Source of the DNA: Ailurus styani
Taxonomy: Eukaryota; Chordata; Mammalia; Carnivora; Ailuridae
NCBI GenBank assembly: GCA_002007465.1
Contig: LNAC01000376.1
Location: 1,059,713-1,123,712 of the forward strand
Length of the DNA: 64,000 bases
Direction: 5' to 3'
Below are positions 35,518 to 46,624 of the stretch, piece by piece. The notes beneath the pieces are model-generated. The model was not told where the DNA came from. It was given only the letters and a program-made list of their open reading frames with translations, and did no database searches. The translations under genes and the position numbers were made by a program. Positions within the stretch are counted from its first letter, which is position 1; each line of letters starts with the position of its first letter.

Positions 35518-35695
35518 CACATATTACATTTTCTGAGTTCTTATTATGAGCCAGGTACTGTACTAACAACTCTACATGAATTAATTTGTTTACTATTACA
35601 GCAAGTATGTTAGAGATGAGAGAACTGACAGTCAGAGAGGACAAGTGACTTCAAGGTTACTCAGTAAGCTTGATTCCAAAACTTGTATGCTATAA
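35518..35695 (-). mobile_element. MIR SINE (first of two in a row)
   Basis: 'gttcttattatgagccaggt', 'actgtactaacaactctaca', 'agagatgagagaactgacag' and 'gtgacttcaaggttactcag' are reversed MIR. Confidence 0.75.
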
Positions 35696-35717
35696 TAATA
35701 ATCATTATAACTGCAGT

Positions 35718-35925
35718 AACACCAAGAGCTAGAATTTATGCAGCTTTTACTATGTAACTAGTACTGTTCTAAGCACTTTCCACATCTTTTGACTTACTCG
35801 TCCTAATAACAGACTGGTATTTTAGAAACATTTAACATCTACATTTTCTTTAGATGAAAGACCAACAGCACAGAAGGGTTAAATAACTTGCCCAAGGTAC
35901 CCCAGCTAGTAAGTGTGACCTTGAG
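35718..35925 (-). mobile_element. MIR SINE (second of two in a row)
   Basis: 'tactgttctaagcactttcc', 'cagaagggttaaataacttg' and 'cccaaggtaccccagctagt' form a clear reversed MIR. It is a separate insertion from the neighbour, since the core occurs twice. Confidence 0.8.
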
Positions 35926-36006
35926 CATGCTTCTGGTCCCTATATTTATTAAGTAAACCTAGGAAAAAATCTTCATATATAGGTTTGTGATAGGATGTTC
36001 TTTTTA

Positions 36007-36064
36007 TACTTTTTATTATTTTTAAAAAAGTATTATTTATTTATTTTTGAGAGAGAGAGGGAGA

Positions 36065-36107
<43 letters not shown>

Positions 36108-36249
36108 CAGGAGTGGGGGCAATGGCAGAGGAAGAAGGAGACTGCCCACTGAGCAGTGAACCCAACTTGGGGCTCGATCCCAGGACCCTGGGATTATGAC
36201 CTGAGCTGAAGGCAGACGCTTAACAGACTGAGCCACCCAGGAGCCCACA
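36007..36249 (-). mobile_element. CAN-SINE with expanded GA tract, TSD
   Basis: Reversed copy ending 'agccacccaggagccc'. TSD ATGTTCTTTTTA is at 35995-36006 and 36250-36261. The GA tract at 36048-36101 has grown to over 50 bp. It lies only ~400 bp downstream of exon 60 in DMD sense. Confidence 0.95.
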
Positions 36250-36644
36250 ATGTTCTTTTTAAAAAGATTTTAGAATATGTCTTACCATCGACTGTTGTTT
36301 GAATTAGGATTCCAAAGGTAAAGATGTTTAAAGAATCCAAGCAATAATAATACAAAGTAATTGTATGACAGTAAATAAGTCCTTCCATCACGATTCAGCA
36401 CTATTTCCCATACTTCTTGCAAGTTATAGGAAAGTCTAACTTTAAGCTGTTTATAAAAATTATTACTAATAGGTTTGAAAACATTTATATAGGAACTTAC
36501 TAAATAATATAAAATACCCTATATCCACGAAATATTATCCAGAACATCACACGAAGAAACTACTTTTGTTGTTCCTTACAAACAAGCTTTAGCCATATAT
36601 TCTCTTGTTGTAACAAGGAATTGCAATGCTCGTAATGTGCCTAC

Positions 36645-36791
36645 CTGCAGAAGCTTCCATCTGGTGTTCAGGTCTTCCAGAATGTTGAGGTTGTATGGTG
36701 ACAGCTGAATGCCCAATGTAGTGAGTTGGCGAGCAAGGTCATTGACGTAGCTGACATTCTCTTTCAGAGGTGTAATTTCTCCTCGAAGCGC
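36645..36791 (-). CDS. DMD: DMD exon 60 (147 bp), last spectrin-repeat segment before hinge 4
   Basis: On the minus strand, 49 complete codons start ALRGEITPLKENVSYVND and end NTRWKLLQ. This is phase 0 at both ends and the same length as human exon 60 (codons ~2980-3028). The acceptor reads CTTGACTATTTCACACAG, with TTGAC as a plausible branch site. The donor is CTGCAG then GTAGGCA. RQLTTLGIQLSPYNL and LEDLNTRWKLLQ are signature dystrophin sequence near the end of the rod. Relative to human as remembered, four residues differ: ITP for IAP, SYV for SHV, and NLNILED for NLSTLED, which counts as two. All are compatible with a coiled-coil helix. Because 147 is divisible by three, loss of this exon alone would keep the frame. 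Confidence 0.98.
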
Positions 36792-36954
36792 CTGTGTGAA
36801 ATAGTCAAGGGCAAGATGGAAAATGAGAACATTTAAAGTAAAGAAACAGACACATGGGAAATACAAGATATGTTGTTCTGTTTGGGGTGCAGTTAGTGAC
36901 GTTTGCTCTATTATAGTGCCATTGCAACTGTGAACATTTGTGAATGGGTGAATA

Positions 36955-37205
36955 ATAATAATAACTAATATTTATAGAGCATTTCTTAGGTGCCTAATCC
37001 TATGATGAGCTCTGTCCACATAATGATAATTTTATTCCTACAAAGAAACCCTATGAGGTCGGTAGTTGGTGAGTTCTCATTTTACATGTGAGAAAACAAC
37101 TTGCAGAGGTTATAACTTGCCAAAGGTTCAATGGGTCAAAATGGAGGAGCCTGGGATACATAACCAGGGTTGCTTGCCTCAAGAGTGCATATTCTTAGCT
37201 ATTAT
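36955..37205 (-). mobile_element. MIR SINE upstream of exon 60
   Basis: 'aatatttatagagcatttct', 'aaaccctatgaggtcggtag', 'tctcattttacatgtgagaa' and 'gttataacttgccaaaggtt' fit reversed MIR. It ends ~165 bp from the exon 60 acceptor. Confidence 0.8.
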
Positions 37206-38079
37206 ATTATATACCTTTCCAAAGTAATTCTGAATTGGCAAAGTAACAGAAAAAATACACTGCTAGATTCTAAATTTTACTCATCTTACAACCAGAAATG
37301 GATCCTTTTTTTAAAAAAAATAATAAACAGATAAACTCAATCATGAGATACTATATTCACACTTTGCACCAACTACATAATAAATAGACTCATTTAGAGA
37401 TTAGGGTATTCTGTCAAGCCCTAGGAATGACTTCTTGGTCTCCTGGTATTTTAGTCCTTGTAGCAATGACTTAGGAGGGCTCCCATGGGGCTTCTCTGCT
37501 GTCTCTGAAGCACTAGAATGGGATTCTCTGACACAATGCATCATGACAATCCAGTGAGTAGAAGAACCCTATGCAGATATGGGGAGGATATTACCATGCA
37601 TCATATCTACCCTATTGAGATGACATTTATGGATCTTTAACATGATGCATGATGTCCAAATGTTCCAATGAACAATTTCTAAGGGACAAATTCCCTCACT
37701 TAGGAGAACAGTTTGTGTAATGTAATGTCTATGCGCAAGGACAACATCACTTACTCGGGTATATCTGCTGCTTTGACTTGCTTGATCTGGGTAGGTATTA
37801 TTTCTCTGGTTCACTATGTTGATAAAACCACTGTTTACACTGACTTCATCTATAACCCTCCAATTCCCTCCTACTCCAAAGAAAAGGAGCCAGTGTGTAC
37901 ATTCTAAATAAGAATGGCATTGTCCTGTCAAATCAACCTGAATATCTCACCACTAAAATGTGGTATTGAATGGAATCTAAGACTCTTATTTAGTTCTTAG
38001 GCAATATGAGACATTATGATAATCACTCTATAGAACTTAAGGTTTTTTAAAAATGGGCATTAAGAATATTATATTAAAG

Positions 38080-38345
38080 AATCATGGGTGTCTTTTGGGA
38101 GCAATCAAGGTGTTTTGGAATGAGACAGTGGTGATGGTAGCACAACCCTGTGAATATACGAAACACCACTGAATTGCTCAAAAGAGTGAATTAAAATTTT
38201 CTTATTAAGTAAACTGGACACCCAATGTGGGGCTCAATCTCATGACCCCAAACACAAGCATCACAGTCTCCACCAAGTGAGCTAGCTGGGTGCCCCCAAA
38301 GGGTGAATTTTACCGTTTATGAATTATCTATCAATAAAAAGTAAA
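38080..38345 (+). mobile_element. L1 3' UTR fragment split by a SINE remnant
   Basis: 'gttttggaatgagacagtgg', 'tgatggtagcacaaccctgt' and 'aaacaccactgaattgctca', then after the inserted piece 'gggtgaattttaccgtttat' and 'gaattatctatcaataaaaa', form the L1 3' end. Confidence 0.8.
38217..38297 (-). mobile_element. CAN-SINE remnant inside L1
   Basis: Short reversed piece 'acccaatgtggggctcaatc' through 'gctagctgggtgccccc'. The flanks aaagAgtgaatt (38181-38192) and aaagGgtgaatt (38298-38309) are the TSD. Bases 38193-38216 are decayed tail. Confidence 0.85.
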
Positions 38346-38641
38346 AATAAAGGAGAACAGAAGAAATCTGACCACAGACATGCAAAAAAAAATTCTATCT
38401 GATGTATTCATCTTTATTCAACTTCATGTCAATGGAATGTCATAGGAATCAGTCTCAGAAAGTTTTGATAGGGATTGATAGTAAATATTATTATTCCATT
38501 GCCTTATGAATAAGTATAGAGATTAAAAGAATCCCATGGAGGGAGGTAAAAATCCATCGATGTAAATTCATATCTCTAAAAGGAAATGACCCATAATCAC
38601 TTTGTTTTGTGTCATAAAAGGTTAGAAAACAGATTTATTTT

Positions 38642-38837
38642 ATTTTTTAAAAGATTTTATTTATTTGACAGAGAAAGAGACAGTGAGAGTGGGAACACAA
38701 GCAGGGAGAGTGGGAGAGGGAGAAGCAGATTTCCCGCCAAGCAGGGAGCCCTACACCAGGCTAGATCCCAGGACTCTGGGACCATGACCTGAGCTGAAGG
38801 CAGACGCCTAACTGACTGAGTCACCCAGGTGCCCAAG
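38642..38837 (-). mobile_element. CAN-SINE nested beside an older one
   Basis: Reversed copy with 'gcagatttcccgccaagcag' and end 'gagtcacccaggtgccca'. TSD AGATTTATTTT is at 38631-38641 and 38841-38851. It inserted in the left TSD of the element at 38855. Confidence 0.92.
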
Positions 38838-38854
38838 AATAGATTTATTTTCAA

Positions 38855-39053
38855 CATTTATTCATTTGAGAGAGAGCATGTGTGTGTGTGTGTGCGCACG
38901 CATGCACGTCTGTGGTGGGGGGTAGGGGTCCTGAAGCTGACTTCCTGCTGAGCATGGAACCCTATGTGGGGCTCCTCCCATGACTCCCGAGATTATGACC
39001 TGAGCTGAAATCAAGAGTTGGTGGCTTAACTGACTGAGCCACCCAGGCACCCC
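38855..39053 (-). mobile_element. CAN-SINE, older, with (TG)n in the tail region
   Basis: Reversed copy ending 'agccacccaggcacccc'. The usual GA tract is followed by GTGTGTGTGTGTGCGCACGC at 38879-38900. Its outer TSD 'gaaaacagattt' is at 38625-38636 and 39056-39067, now separated by the later SINE. Confidence 0.92.
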
Positions 39054-40795
39054 TGGAAAACAGATTTCTTAAATGTCAATGGAGAAACCTGGACAAGGGC
39101 AATGATTACAAAATGGAGGCATTCTCTTCTGGATAATAACATCTGTTTCTAAGAACCATAAATAAATATCATATGAGTGGGAACTGGAAACGGGAAAGCA
39201 TTGCAGAGATCATGTGGCAGCGAGTCCGAGTCTGACAAAACTGTGGGTTAACCCTATTCATCATCTGTCTTCACCAGTGTGCCTCTCAGCCACATGCCGG
39301 TTTCGGCTCCCTTTGGACTATGTCATGTACATGTTCAAATGCCTTTTATTAGAATATTTGGATTTTCACTTCCTCCCCCCAAAGTTGCAGGCACAGATTT
39401 TAATCTCCCATTGGTGTTTTTGAGGATGAAGGTGATTAAAAATTAGGGTCTAGTACATATCATTAATCAGAACATTCACTCTCTTCCAACCCCCCCCCAT
39501 CATCATGGGATCTGGTGACTTCTGGTTTTTTTTTGCCCCCATCTAGATACATTAGAAGTTCTCTTAACTGGTCTCTACTTAAGACTCAGCAGATTAGCCA
39601 GTCTTCATGCTTCTGCGAAACACAGTGACTGGGGCCTCTAATAGCCTCTAAATAAAATGTTAGAGCTGTCTTCCAGGATGCATGGCCTTCAGCTCTTATT
39701 AGTTGAGCTCTCAGTTGCATGTATGGTCTCGAACCTGCTTTTGCCAGTTAGTACTGCAATTACATAATTTAATTAAAGATTTCACAAACCAAAGAAATTT
39801 AAGTCTAAGAGAAAATAAGCTATTATTTCTATGAAAACCAGGTTAAACCCTTTAGAAAAGTGCTTTAAAAAGATCAAGAGAAGTAAATATTGTTCAGCTG
39901 GGTGGAGACAAAGCAAGTATAAAAGATTAGGAAAATAATCTGAAAAATTTAGAAGGGTTCTGTATTCAGAATGTCTTTCAGGTTTCCTGATGGGCTCTGT
40001 GTACATGAAAGAAACTGGAACTGGAAATCACAAAGTCTTCATCATCAGTGTGATTTATGGAGAAGTCTAATCAGTGAATCTACACTTAAAGAAGAAACCT
40101 TCACAGAACATTAAAATCCTGGTTGACTATTTTAAGATCAAATAAAATGCTTAAGACATACTTTTTTACGATTCCCTGATTGAACTGACTTTTTCAATTA
40201 ACTGTTGAACTCTAGGTTCTGAGCTGGAGCAGAGGAAATCTATGATAAATTTTACTACCACTCCTTGACTACTACTGCTACCACTACTAGTATTATCATT
40301 AATGAAGGGGGGCAAAAGGCATATGTATAGTTTCACCTGGATTACATTTCTCTTTGATGTGGGTGGGGAGATGGTCAGTTGGTAAAGTGATCATTTGGTG
40401 GGAAGTTTCACACTGGGGGGATATCATGATAGGACCCAGCAGAATGAAGATCTTTAGCCAGTTAGAAATCATCATGAGGGCACTAAGCCCATGAGAACAG
40501 AAGAAAGAAGATAACTGGAGGTAGAAGAGAGGAAGAGAAAAAGGAGGTGGGAGAGTATCTGAGTCAGTCTCTACTTTGGCATCTGACCTAGGTTCCCGTG
40601 GCAGCTCCGTACCCCATGAGGTTGGCTCACCACTGTTGTAGAATATCAATGCCTAGAAGTGTACCGACTAAGAAGTATGGCTCCCTAAACACCGAATCAC
40701 AAGACACCACACTACGTAAAGACTCAATACAGGTCCTGTGTCATTTAAGTGGATGAACCATTGTGTTTGACTATCTTCTCAATATTAGAGCTTTT

Positions 40796-40942
40796 TTTTA
40801 AAATTTTTTTTTATTTTTTAGAGAGGAGGAAGCAGGCTCCCTGCTGAGCAGGGAGCCCGATGTAGGGCTCGATCCCAGGACCCTGAGATCATGACCTGAG
40901 CCAAAGGCAGAGGCTTTAACCCACTGAGGCACCCAGGCGCCC
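40796..40942 (-). mobile_element. CAN-SINE lacking its 3' third, perfect TSD
   Basis: The head and tRNA part are intact ('ggcacccaggcgcccc'), but 'agagaggaggaagcagg' joins directly to the T-rich tail. The GA tract and the 'cacaagtaggcagagaggca' block are absent. An 18-bp TSD CTCAATATTAGAGCTTTT is at 40778-40795 and 40943-40960, identical. Confidence 0.95.
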
Positions 40943-41529
40943 CTCAATATTAGAGCTTTTAATATTACACACATATATATATGTTTACATTATTGAATGC
41001 CAAACATGAAATGTCAAAAGAGTACAGTTAACTCTGAACAGTATCCTGTGCTATTTAAATACAGCCAGAATTTCATTAGATTTTATTCTAGTTTGGAAGC
41101 AGTGAGTGAGAAAACATTGAAGGGAGCCATTATACTGTGGGTTTTCTTTGAATCACTTAAACATCTGGAATATGTTCTCCATGAAAGAGCAAACCAACTC
41201 TAATTTTATTATGACTAGTTTCATGCCGGCAGAATTTTCACTTCATTAAATGTTGTCTGATTATAGATATAAAAGTACTGATTTAGAATGATATAGAAAT
41301 CTGACATGTCAAGTTTTTCTTCTTTTTATGAAATTAAATTGGCTGTCAGGTCGTTGCTTATCCTTATGTAGTCAAAGATTTGTTCAAATATAGATTTAGG
41401 ATTTTAGTCATCAACCACATCACAACTAAAGACAGGAATTATCTATTAACAAGAGAACATCGTTTTGAATGGAGAAGCTTTGGCTTCATAGTTAAGGGAC
41501 TATGTGGCTGGGTATAGAAGGTGAATTTA

Positions 41530-41737
41530 CTTATTTATTTATTTTTAAAGATTTTATTTATTTATTTGACACAGAGAGAGAGAGATTACAAGCAGGCAGA
41601 GAGGCAGGCAGAGAGAGAGGAGGAACCAGGCTCCCCACCGAGCAGGGAGCCCGATGCGGGGCTTGATCCTAGGACCCTGAGATCATGACCTGAGCCGAAG
41701 GCAGAGGCTTTAACCCACTGAACCACCCAGGCACCCC
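41530..41737 (-). mobile_element. CAN-SINE, full length, TSD
   Basis: Young subtype. TSD agaaggtGaattta / agaaggtAaattta at 41516-41529 and 41738-41751. An extra TTATTTATTTA run precedes the usual tail. Confidence 0.96.
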
Positions 41738-41814
41738 AGAAGGTAAATTTAAAGAATTGGGAAAAAATAAGTCAAGAGATTTTGACTTTGAGGGCCTCCA
41801 ATTCCTCTATGAAG

Positions 41815-41870
41815 TATGAAGCAACAGACCTGGCATAAAATCGCCGTTCAACAAATATTCATTGAATGAA
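41815..41870 (+). mobile_element. L2/MIR3-type 3' end fragment
   Basis: 'gacctggcataaaatcgccg' followed by 'ttcaacaaatattcattgaa' resembles the last bases of L2. Short. Confidence 0.4.
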
Positions 41871-42797
41871 AACATGACTTCAGGATAAGTGGGAGCATTT
41901 GAATTAGGTGTGACAGAGACCGTGACAGAAGTTGACCTCAGAAACTAGCGAGGTTGCCAGATGGTGTCGAGGGCCTATTGGAGGCTGAGGACCGACTTTT
42001 TTTTTTCTTTTTGAAATCTCGAACCCATGCACCCTATTTTCTCCTTCTCCAACAGTGTTCCTTGCAAGCATGGAGAAAGCAGTGGATTCAGGTTTGGGGT
42101 CATGTCAGGTGTCTCTTTATCAGAGACAAGGGAGTTTAAATTTTAGCTGGAATGTCACTGGAAAATATACGATGGAATCCAAACTGATTAGGAGGGAAGT
42201 GAAGCAAGAGGAGGACTGTAGATGGATAGAAAGAAAGTACGGGAATCAGTGGTGGAGGTCCACAGTAGGAGCAGCTGCACAAGCAGGCAAAGAGGGGAGG
42301 AGACTCTGGGATGCGTGAATCAGCAATGCCACCTAGGAGTTTATTTACAAATTGTGTGACATGATACATATCACACGCAAACACATATAAAGTGTTTTAT
42401 TTATATATTAATGGGGCCACGGGTAATCTGAAACACTTCCCTTTTTAGTGACATTAAACATTCTTCCTGAAATCTTAACCTACCCATTCACTGAAGTCCC
42501 ATGTCATATACTGGAAATTCAAAATTAGTCGGGTATGATGATGAAAGGCCATTCTAAAGCTATATACACTGTGGGGAGAAATTTATGTCACAAATACTAC
42601 TTAAAAGATGAAGCAGTGAATAGTTGCATTTCTCTCTACAATGAAATTTACTGAACAAATGTTTGGAAACCAAGACCCTTGGAAAACAGTCTTTCAAGAG
42701 GAGGAGTTAGGAAAAGTCCCAGGATTTTTCACACTGGGTTAGTAGTGAGAAGGTGAGGGGGAAGAAATGGAAATCATGTCCTGCAAATATCAGGCTT

Positions 42798-42849
42798 GTT
42801 ATTAGAACTAGTTATTAGAACTAACACTAGAATTAGTGTTATTAGAACT
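42798..42849. repeat. Triple direct repeat overlapping a perfect hairpin
   Basis: GTTATTAGAACT occurs at 42798, 42811 and 42838. Between the second and third copies, TAACACTA-GAAT-TAGTGTTA (42822-42841) is a perfect 8-bp stem with a 4-base loop. Confidence 0.9.
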
Positions 42850-45390
42850 CCTAAGTGAGGCTCGGGGAAGGCCTTATAGGACCCAGTGACCCAAGAACTG
42901 GGGGCAGGTAAAGCCCAGCTGTGTTTTGCAGCTTCTGCATTTCTGGATTACTACATATCCTGATGGGAGTGAGTGCCTGTCAATGGGGCCAAGAGAGTCA
43001 AGGACCATATGCTGCTTTGCCCAGAGGATCAGAGGCCTCCAGGAGCTTCCGAAATACCTGGGGGGAGGGGTATGAGCTACTCAAAAGTCATTGGACTAAT
43101 AACAAAGAAACGCAAGGCAAGATGTAGGAAAGTCTTTCATGAAATGCATCAGGCTTGGAGATGTCCATTGTTAACTGTAATTCTTGGCTTTTTACTCTGG
43201 TTGGTTTACTGCCTGGTGTGGTGCCCTGGGTGGAGGTTCAGCATTTGTCTCAGCTACCTCCTGACTTAGGCTGGGATTTGGAGAAGCAGAGTCTGAGTGA
43301 TTTTAAATGAGAGAAGCAGGCAGATGGGACAGAAAAGCTAAGTAAGGAGGTGGTCTCAGCTGGAGCCCAACATCAACTTGATCCCATGGGGAGCTCTGGA
43401 GCACAAATTATATCATAGTTGGTTCCATCTTGAGACAAAGGGGTCCTTTTCTACCCCAATGTCAATCAGTTATTGGCCACTAACTAGCTGCCCCCTGGCA
43501 GTCTTAGGGGGAAAAAGGCGGTGTAATTTCCCAGGCAAGGTGGCTTCCTTTTGCCTACAGCATCCACTACCTAGATGAACTTCATCCAGTTCCTCAATCT
43601 CCTTTACCCTTGGACTTCAGAGGTAAGACACTTTTTTGTTACTGTTGCTGTTGCTGTTTTTCTTCAAAAGGGGCTTCTTAGGTGAATTCTCATTACTAAC
43701 ATTATGAGGCTATCCTATAGATTGCCAACAAAATGGAGACCGGCCACCCTTTCCATAATATTAACTCCTTGATCTCGGCCAAATGCTGAGGGAGTGTATG
43801 GATCTGAGACACCCCACTGCCTTTTGTATCACTTTTGCCTCTGGCAGACATTCTTGACAATAAATTATGCCATTGAACATGCACTCTTTTAACAGAGATG
43901 CGGCTGCATTCCTTTCCAGCCTCGGTTTTTATTGTGGTAGCCTGAAGGCAAAATATTATGCTGTTTCTTTTCATTGCTTCCCTCGCGTTCAGCTTTTGGG
44001 GCCATTCTTGTACATTTTCATAGTTGGGCATGACCACTTTTGACCAGCAAAGAGAATAAGGACATAAATAATGAAACAGACTCAAAACTAATGACCTAGA
44101 TGCAGCATAATCAGGATGACTTAGAGGGAGGTTAAGTTCAAGAAAAAAAAAAAAAGCACCGAGATTTTAGGAAAACAATATGAAGTTTGTAGGCATGAAG
44201 AAATCTGGGGCTTTTATTTCCCAAACAATTATCAGTAATTATATTTTAGCTACGGGTTCCCCTCAGAGTCACCACACTTTCAAATTTGTGGCAATCAAAG
44301 ACTAGCAATTAACTGCTCTGTTTTTTCCATAAAGAATCCCTGTGTTTTTATGAAAAAAGGATCTCAAGTTTCTTGGTGGGTGTTTTCTTAAAAAAGAACA
44401 CACACCCGAACACAGAAACGTAAATTCTTTTTTAACATTTTCTCATTTGCCTCCATCGCAATTCTTCATCTTTTCGGACATGGCTTCACTATGAAGCTCA
44501 TAACCTCAAGGTTCTGAAAGTAAGAGCTGAATTACAGCTCTACCACACTAATAAAGTCTATCTTCTTTTTTATGCATGTTGTTCATTTTGCCTTCACAGA
44601 TATAAATTAGAAATGAGGAACAAGACAGAATTGATCATGAAGGACAGGTTTCTACTTATAAGAACAAGTTGTACACATCTAGTGACTTTAATTTCCTTGG
44701 AAACTTGTTTCTGTAATCTTAACTGTGACTATTAATTATTTTCTCTTCACAGAAAAAAAGAAGCAAACAAACCAAAAAGAAAACCCAAAAACAAAAAGAC
44801 AAAAACATTTCCAGGTTTCCATAGCTTCTGCATGACATAGTTAAAAGAAATAAGAAGGTAGTTCACCCGTGTTCTGCAGAGGCTAATTGCAAAACATGCA
44901 CAATTTAAATAAAAAGGTCCCTAATGAGCATAAATAAATCATTTAAGCAAGCCATGTTTTTAGGCTGCTAAGGAAACAGAAGAAATGCCAATATTTTCTA
45001 TCTGAGACATTTTAATTATATGTGACAAAACATCAAGTGAAATGTCAGTTAATGAAATCTGTTTACTTATTTAAAAATAAGTAATAATCCATAAACCATT
45101 AAAAAAATCAGCCACAAGGACATTGATATTCAAATTCAGGAATTTTTTTAGACAGCTTAGGTTTTACAGTTAACAGGTTTTTAGGATTTGCAAATGTTTC
45201 TAACAGTCTAAAATGTTCACGGTCTATGCCCACGTCTACCACGGCTGCTGCCCCTGTCTTGTTCTCACCTTCCCTGCATGGCTCAGAACTTCCTGCAAGG
45301 TAGTGATTCTCACGTAAGAGTGTGCCTCATCATCACTCTGGAGCGTTTGTTAACGCAGAGCCTTCAGGGTCCTGTCCTCAGTGTTTTATT

Positions 45391-45606
45391 GGTTTGTTTA
45401 TTTTATTTATTTATTTGAGAGAGAGAGCACGTGCACATGAGCAGGGGGCGGTGGTTAGAGAAACAGAGAGAGGGAGAGAGAATCTGAGGCAGACTCTGCA
45501 CTGAGTTTGGAGCCCAATGCAGGGCTTGATCTCATGACCCTGAGATCATGACCTGAGCCGAAACTGAGAGTAGGATGCTCCACCGACTGAGCCACCCAGG
45601 CGCCCC
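45391..45606 (-). mobile_element. CAN-SINE, older subtype
   Basis: Reversed copy ending 'agccacccaggcgcccc', with 'gagcacgtgcacatgagcag' in the tail region. Decayed TSD: 'tgtcctcagtgttttatt' before and 'tgcccccagtggttttgatt' after. Confidence 0.9.
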
Positions 45607-45661
45607 TTGCCCCCAGTGGTTTTGATTCCACAGGTCCAGGGTGGGCTTGAGAAGTTGGCAT

Positions 45662-45858
45662 GTTTTTTTTAAAGATTTTATTTATTTATTTCACAGAGGG
45701 AGAGAGATCACAAGGAGGCAGAGAGGCAGGCAGACAGAGAGGGGGAAGCAGGCTCCCTGCTGAGCAGGGAGCCCAATGTGGGCCTCGATCCCAGGACCCT
45801 GAGATCATGACCTGAGCCGAAAGCAGAGGCTTTAACCCAGTGAGCCACCCAGGCGCCC
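45662..45858 (-). mobile_element. CAN-SINE, full length, TSD
   Basis: Young subtype with the 'cacaaggaggcag' variant, as at 17340. TSD agaagttggca at 45650-45660 and 45859-45869. It lies only 55 bp from the preceding SINE, in the same orientation. Confidence 0.96.
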
Positions 45859-45924
45859 AGAAGTTGGCATTTTTAACAAGAACTTGGGAGAGGCTGTGTT
45901 CCTAGAACTCACCAAATTTATTCT

Positions 45925-46285
45925 TGGCTTAGACCCTTCATGTATGCTGTTCCCTCAGCCTAAGTTTTACATCTGTACTCTCTGCATGGCTAGCTTTTAT
46001 TCATGAACCTCAGAGCTCACTTAATACAACTGTGAAAATGAGCCCATCCCTGGTTTCCCTGTTTAAAGAGAGCTCTTCCTATTTTTCTCCCTCTTAGCAC
46101 CCTTCCTTCTTGGCCCTGATGGCAATTTCAAAGTGCATATACATTTACCTATTTATTAATTCATCATCTGTTCCACCCCAAGACCCTAATCTTCATTAAG
46201 GCAATTCTATATATTTTTTTCACCAGGGTATGCCTGGATCCAGCACATGATAATCCCTCAATACATTTTTACTAAAGAATAAACA
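45925..46285 (+). mobile_element. L2 LINE fragment
   Basis: 'tgtatgctgttccctcagcc', 'cctcagagctcacttaatac', 'ttcattaaggcaattctata' and the end 'tgataatccctcaatacatt' follow forward L2 through to its 3' terminus. Confidence 0.6.
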
Positions 46286-46415
46286 GTTAAGAGAATTAGG
46301 CCTTTTTGCATTAATTACTAGTACTTCAGAACAACAGCTATTCTCAAATTGCTTCATTACTACAGTTTCCTATAAAAATCTGACACTGAACTCCTAAATA
46401 AAATAAGCCAGCTTA

Positions 46416-46624
46416 GGGGTGCCTGGGTGACTCAGCTGTTGGGTGTCTGCTTCAGCTCAGGTCATGATCTCAGGGTCCTAGCATCAAGCCCTGCATGGGG
46501 CTCCTTGCTCAGCAGGGAGCCTGCTTCTCCCTCTCTCTCTGCCGTTCCCTCTGCTTGCGCGCTCTCTCTCTGACAACTACCTACCTACCTACCTACCCAA
46601 CTAACTAAAATCTTTTAAAAAAAG
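46416..46624 (+). mobile_element. CAN-SINE with a tetranucleotide-repeat tail, TSD
   Basis: Head 'ggggtgcctgggtgactcag', older subtype. An 11-bp TSD AAGCCAGCTTA is at 46405-46415 and 46625-46635. The AAATAAAT tail has turned into (CTAC)n and AACTAACT (46576-46608). Antisense to DMD. Confidence 0.95.

Larger units (their letters stand above)
1..36644 (-). other. DMD: DMD intron 60, 5' part (~36.6 kb)
   Basis: This begins with the exon 60 donor at 36643-36644 and runs off the left edge. Repeats and GC-rich blocks are listed separately. Stretches where I recognise nothing beyond AT-rich intronic DNA and random short open frames are: 1-1334, 1481-2334, 2800-4200, 4429-5485, 6481-7848, 7877-8276, 8417-9467, 10445-12220, 12963-13355, 13490-14880, 16018-16899, 17555-18211, 19140-19860, 21000-22535, 22650-24070, 26055-26390, 27896-28290, 28660-29380, 30783-31971, 32219-32710, 32886-34075, 34924-35515 and 36262-36644. 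Confidence 0.93.

Noticed and set aside
36576..36866. 96-codon frame taken as a whole exon
   Set aside because: Only 36645-36791 is coding. The ends of the frame are intron read-through past the AG acceptor and GT donor.
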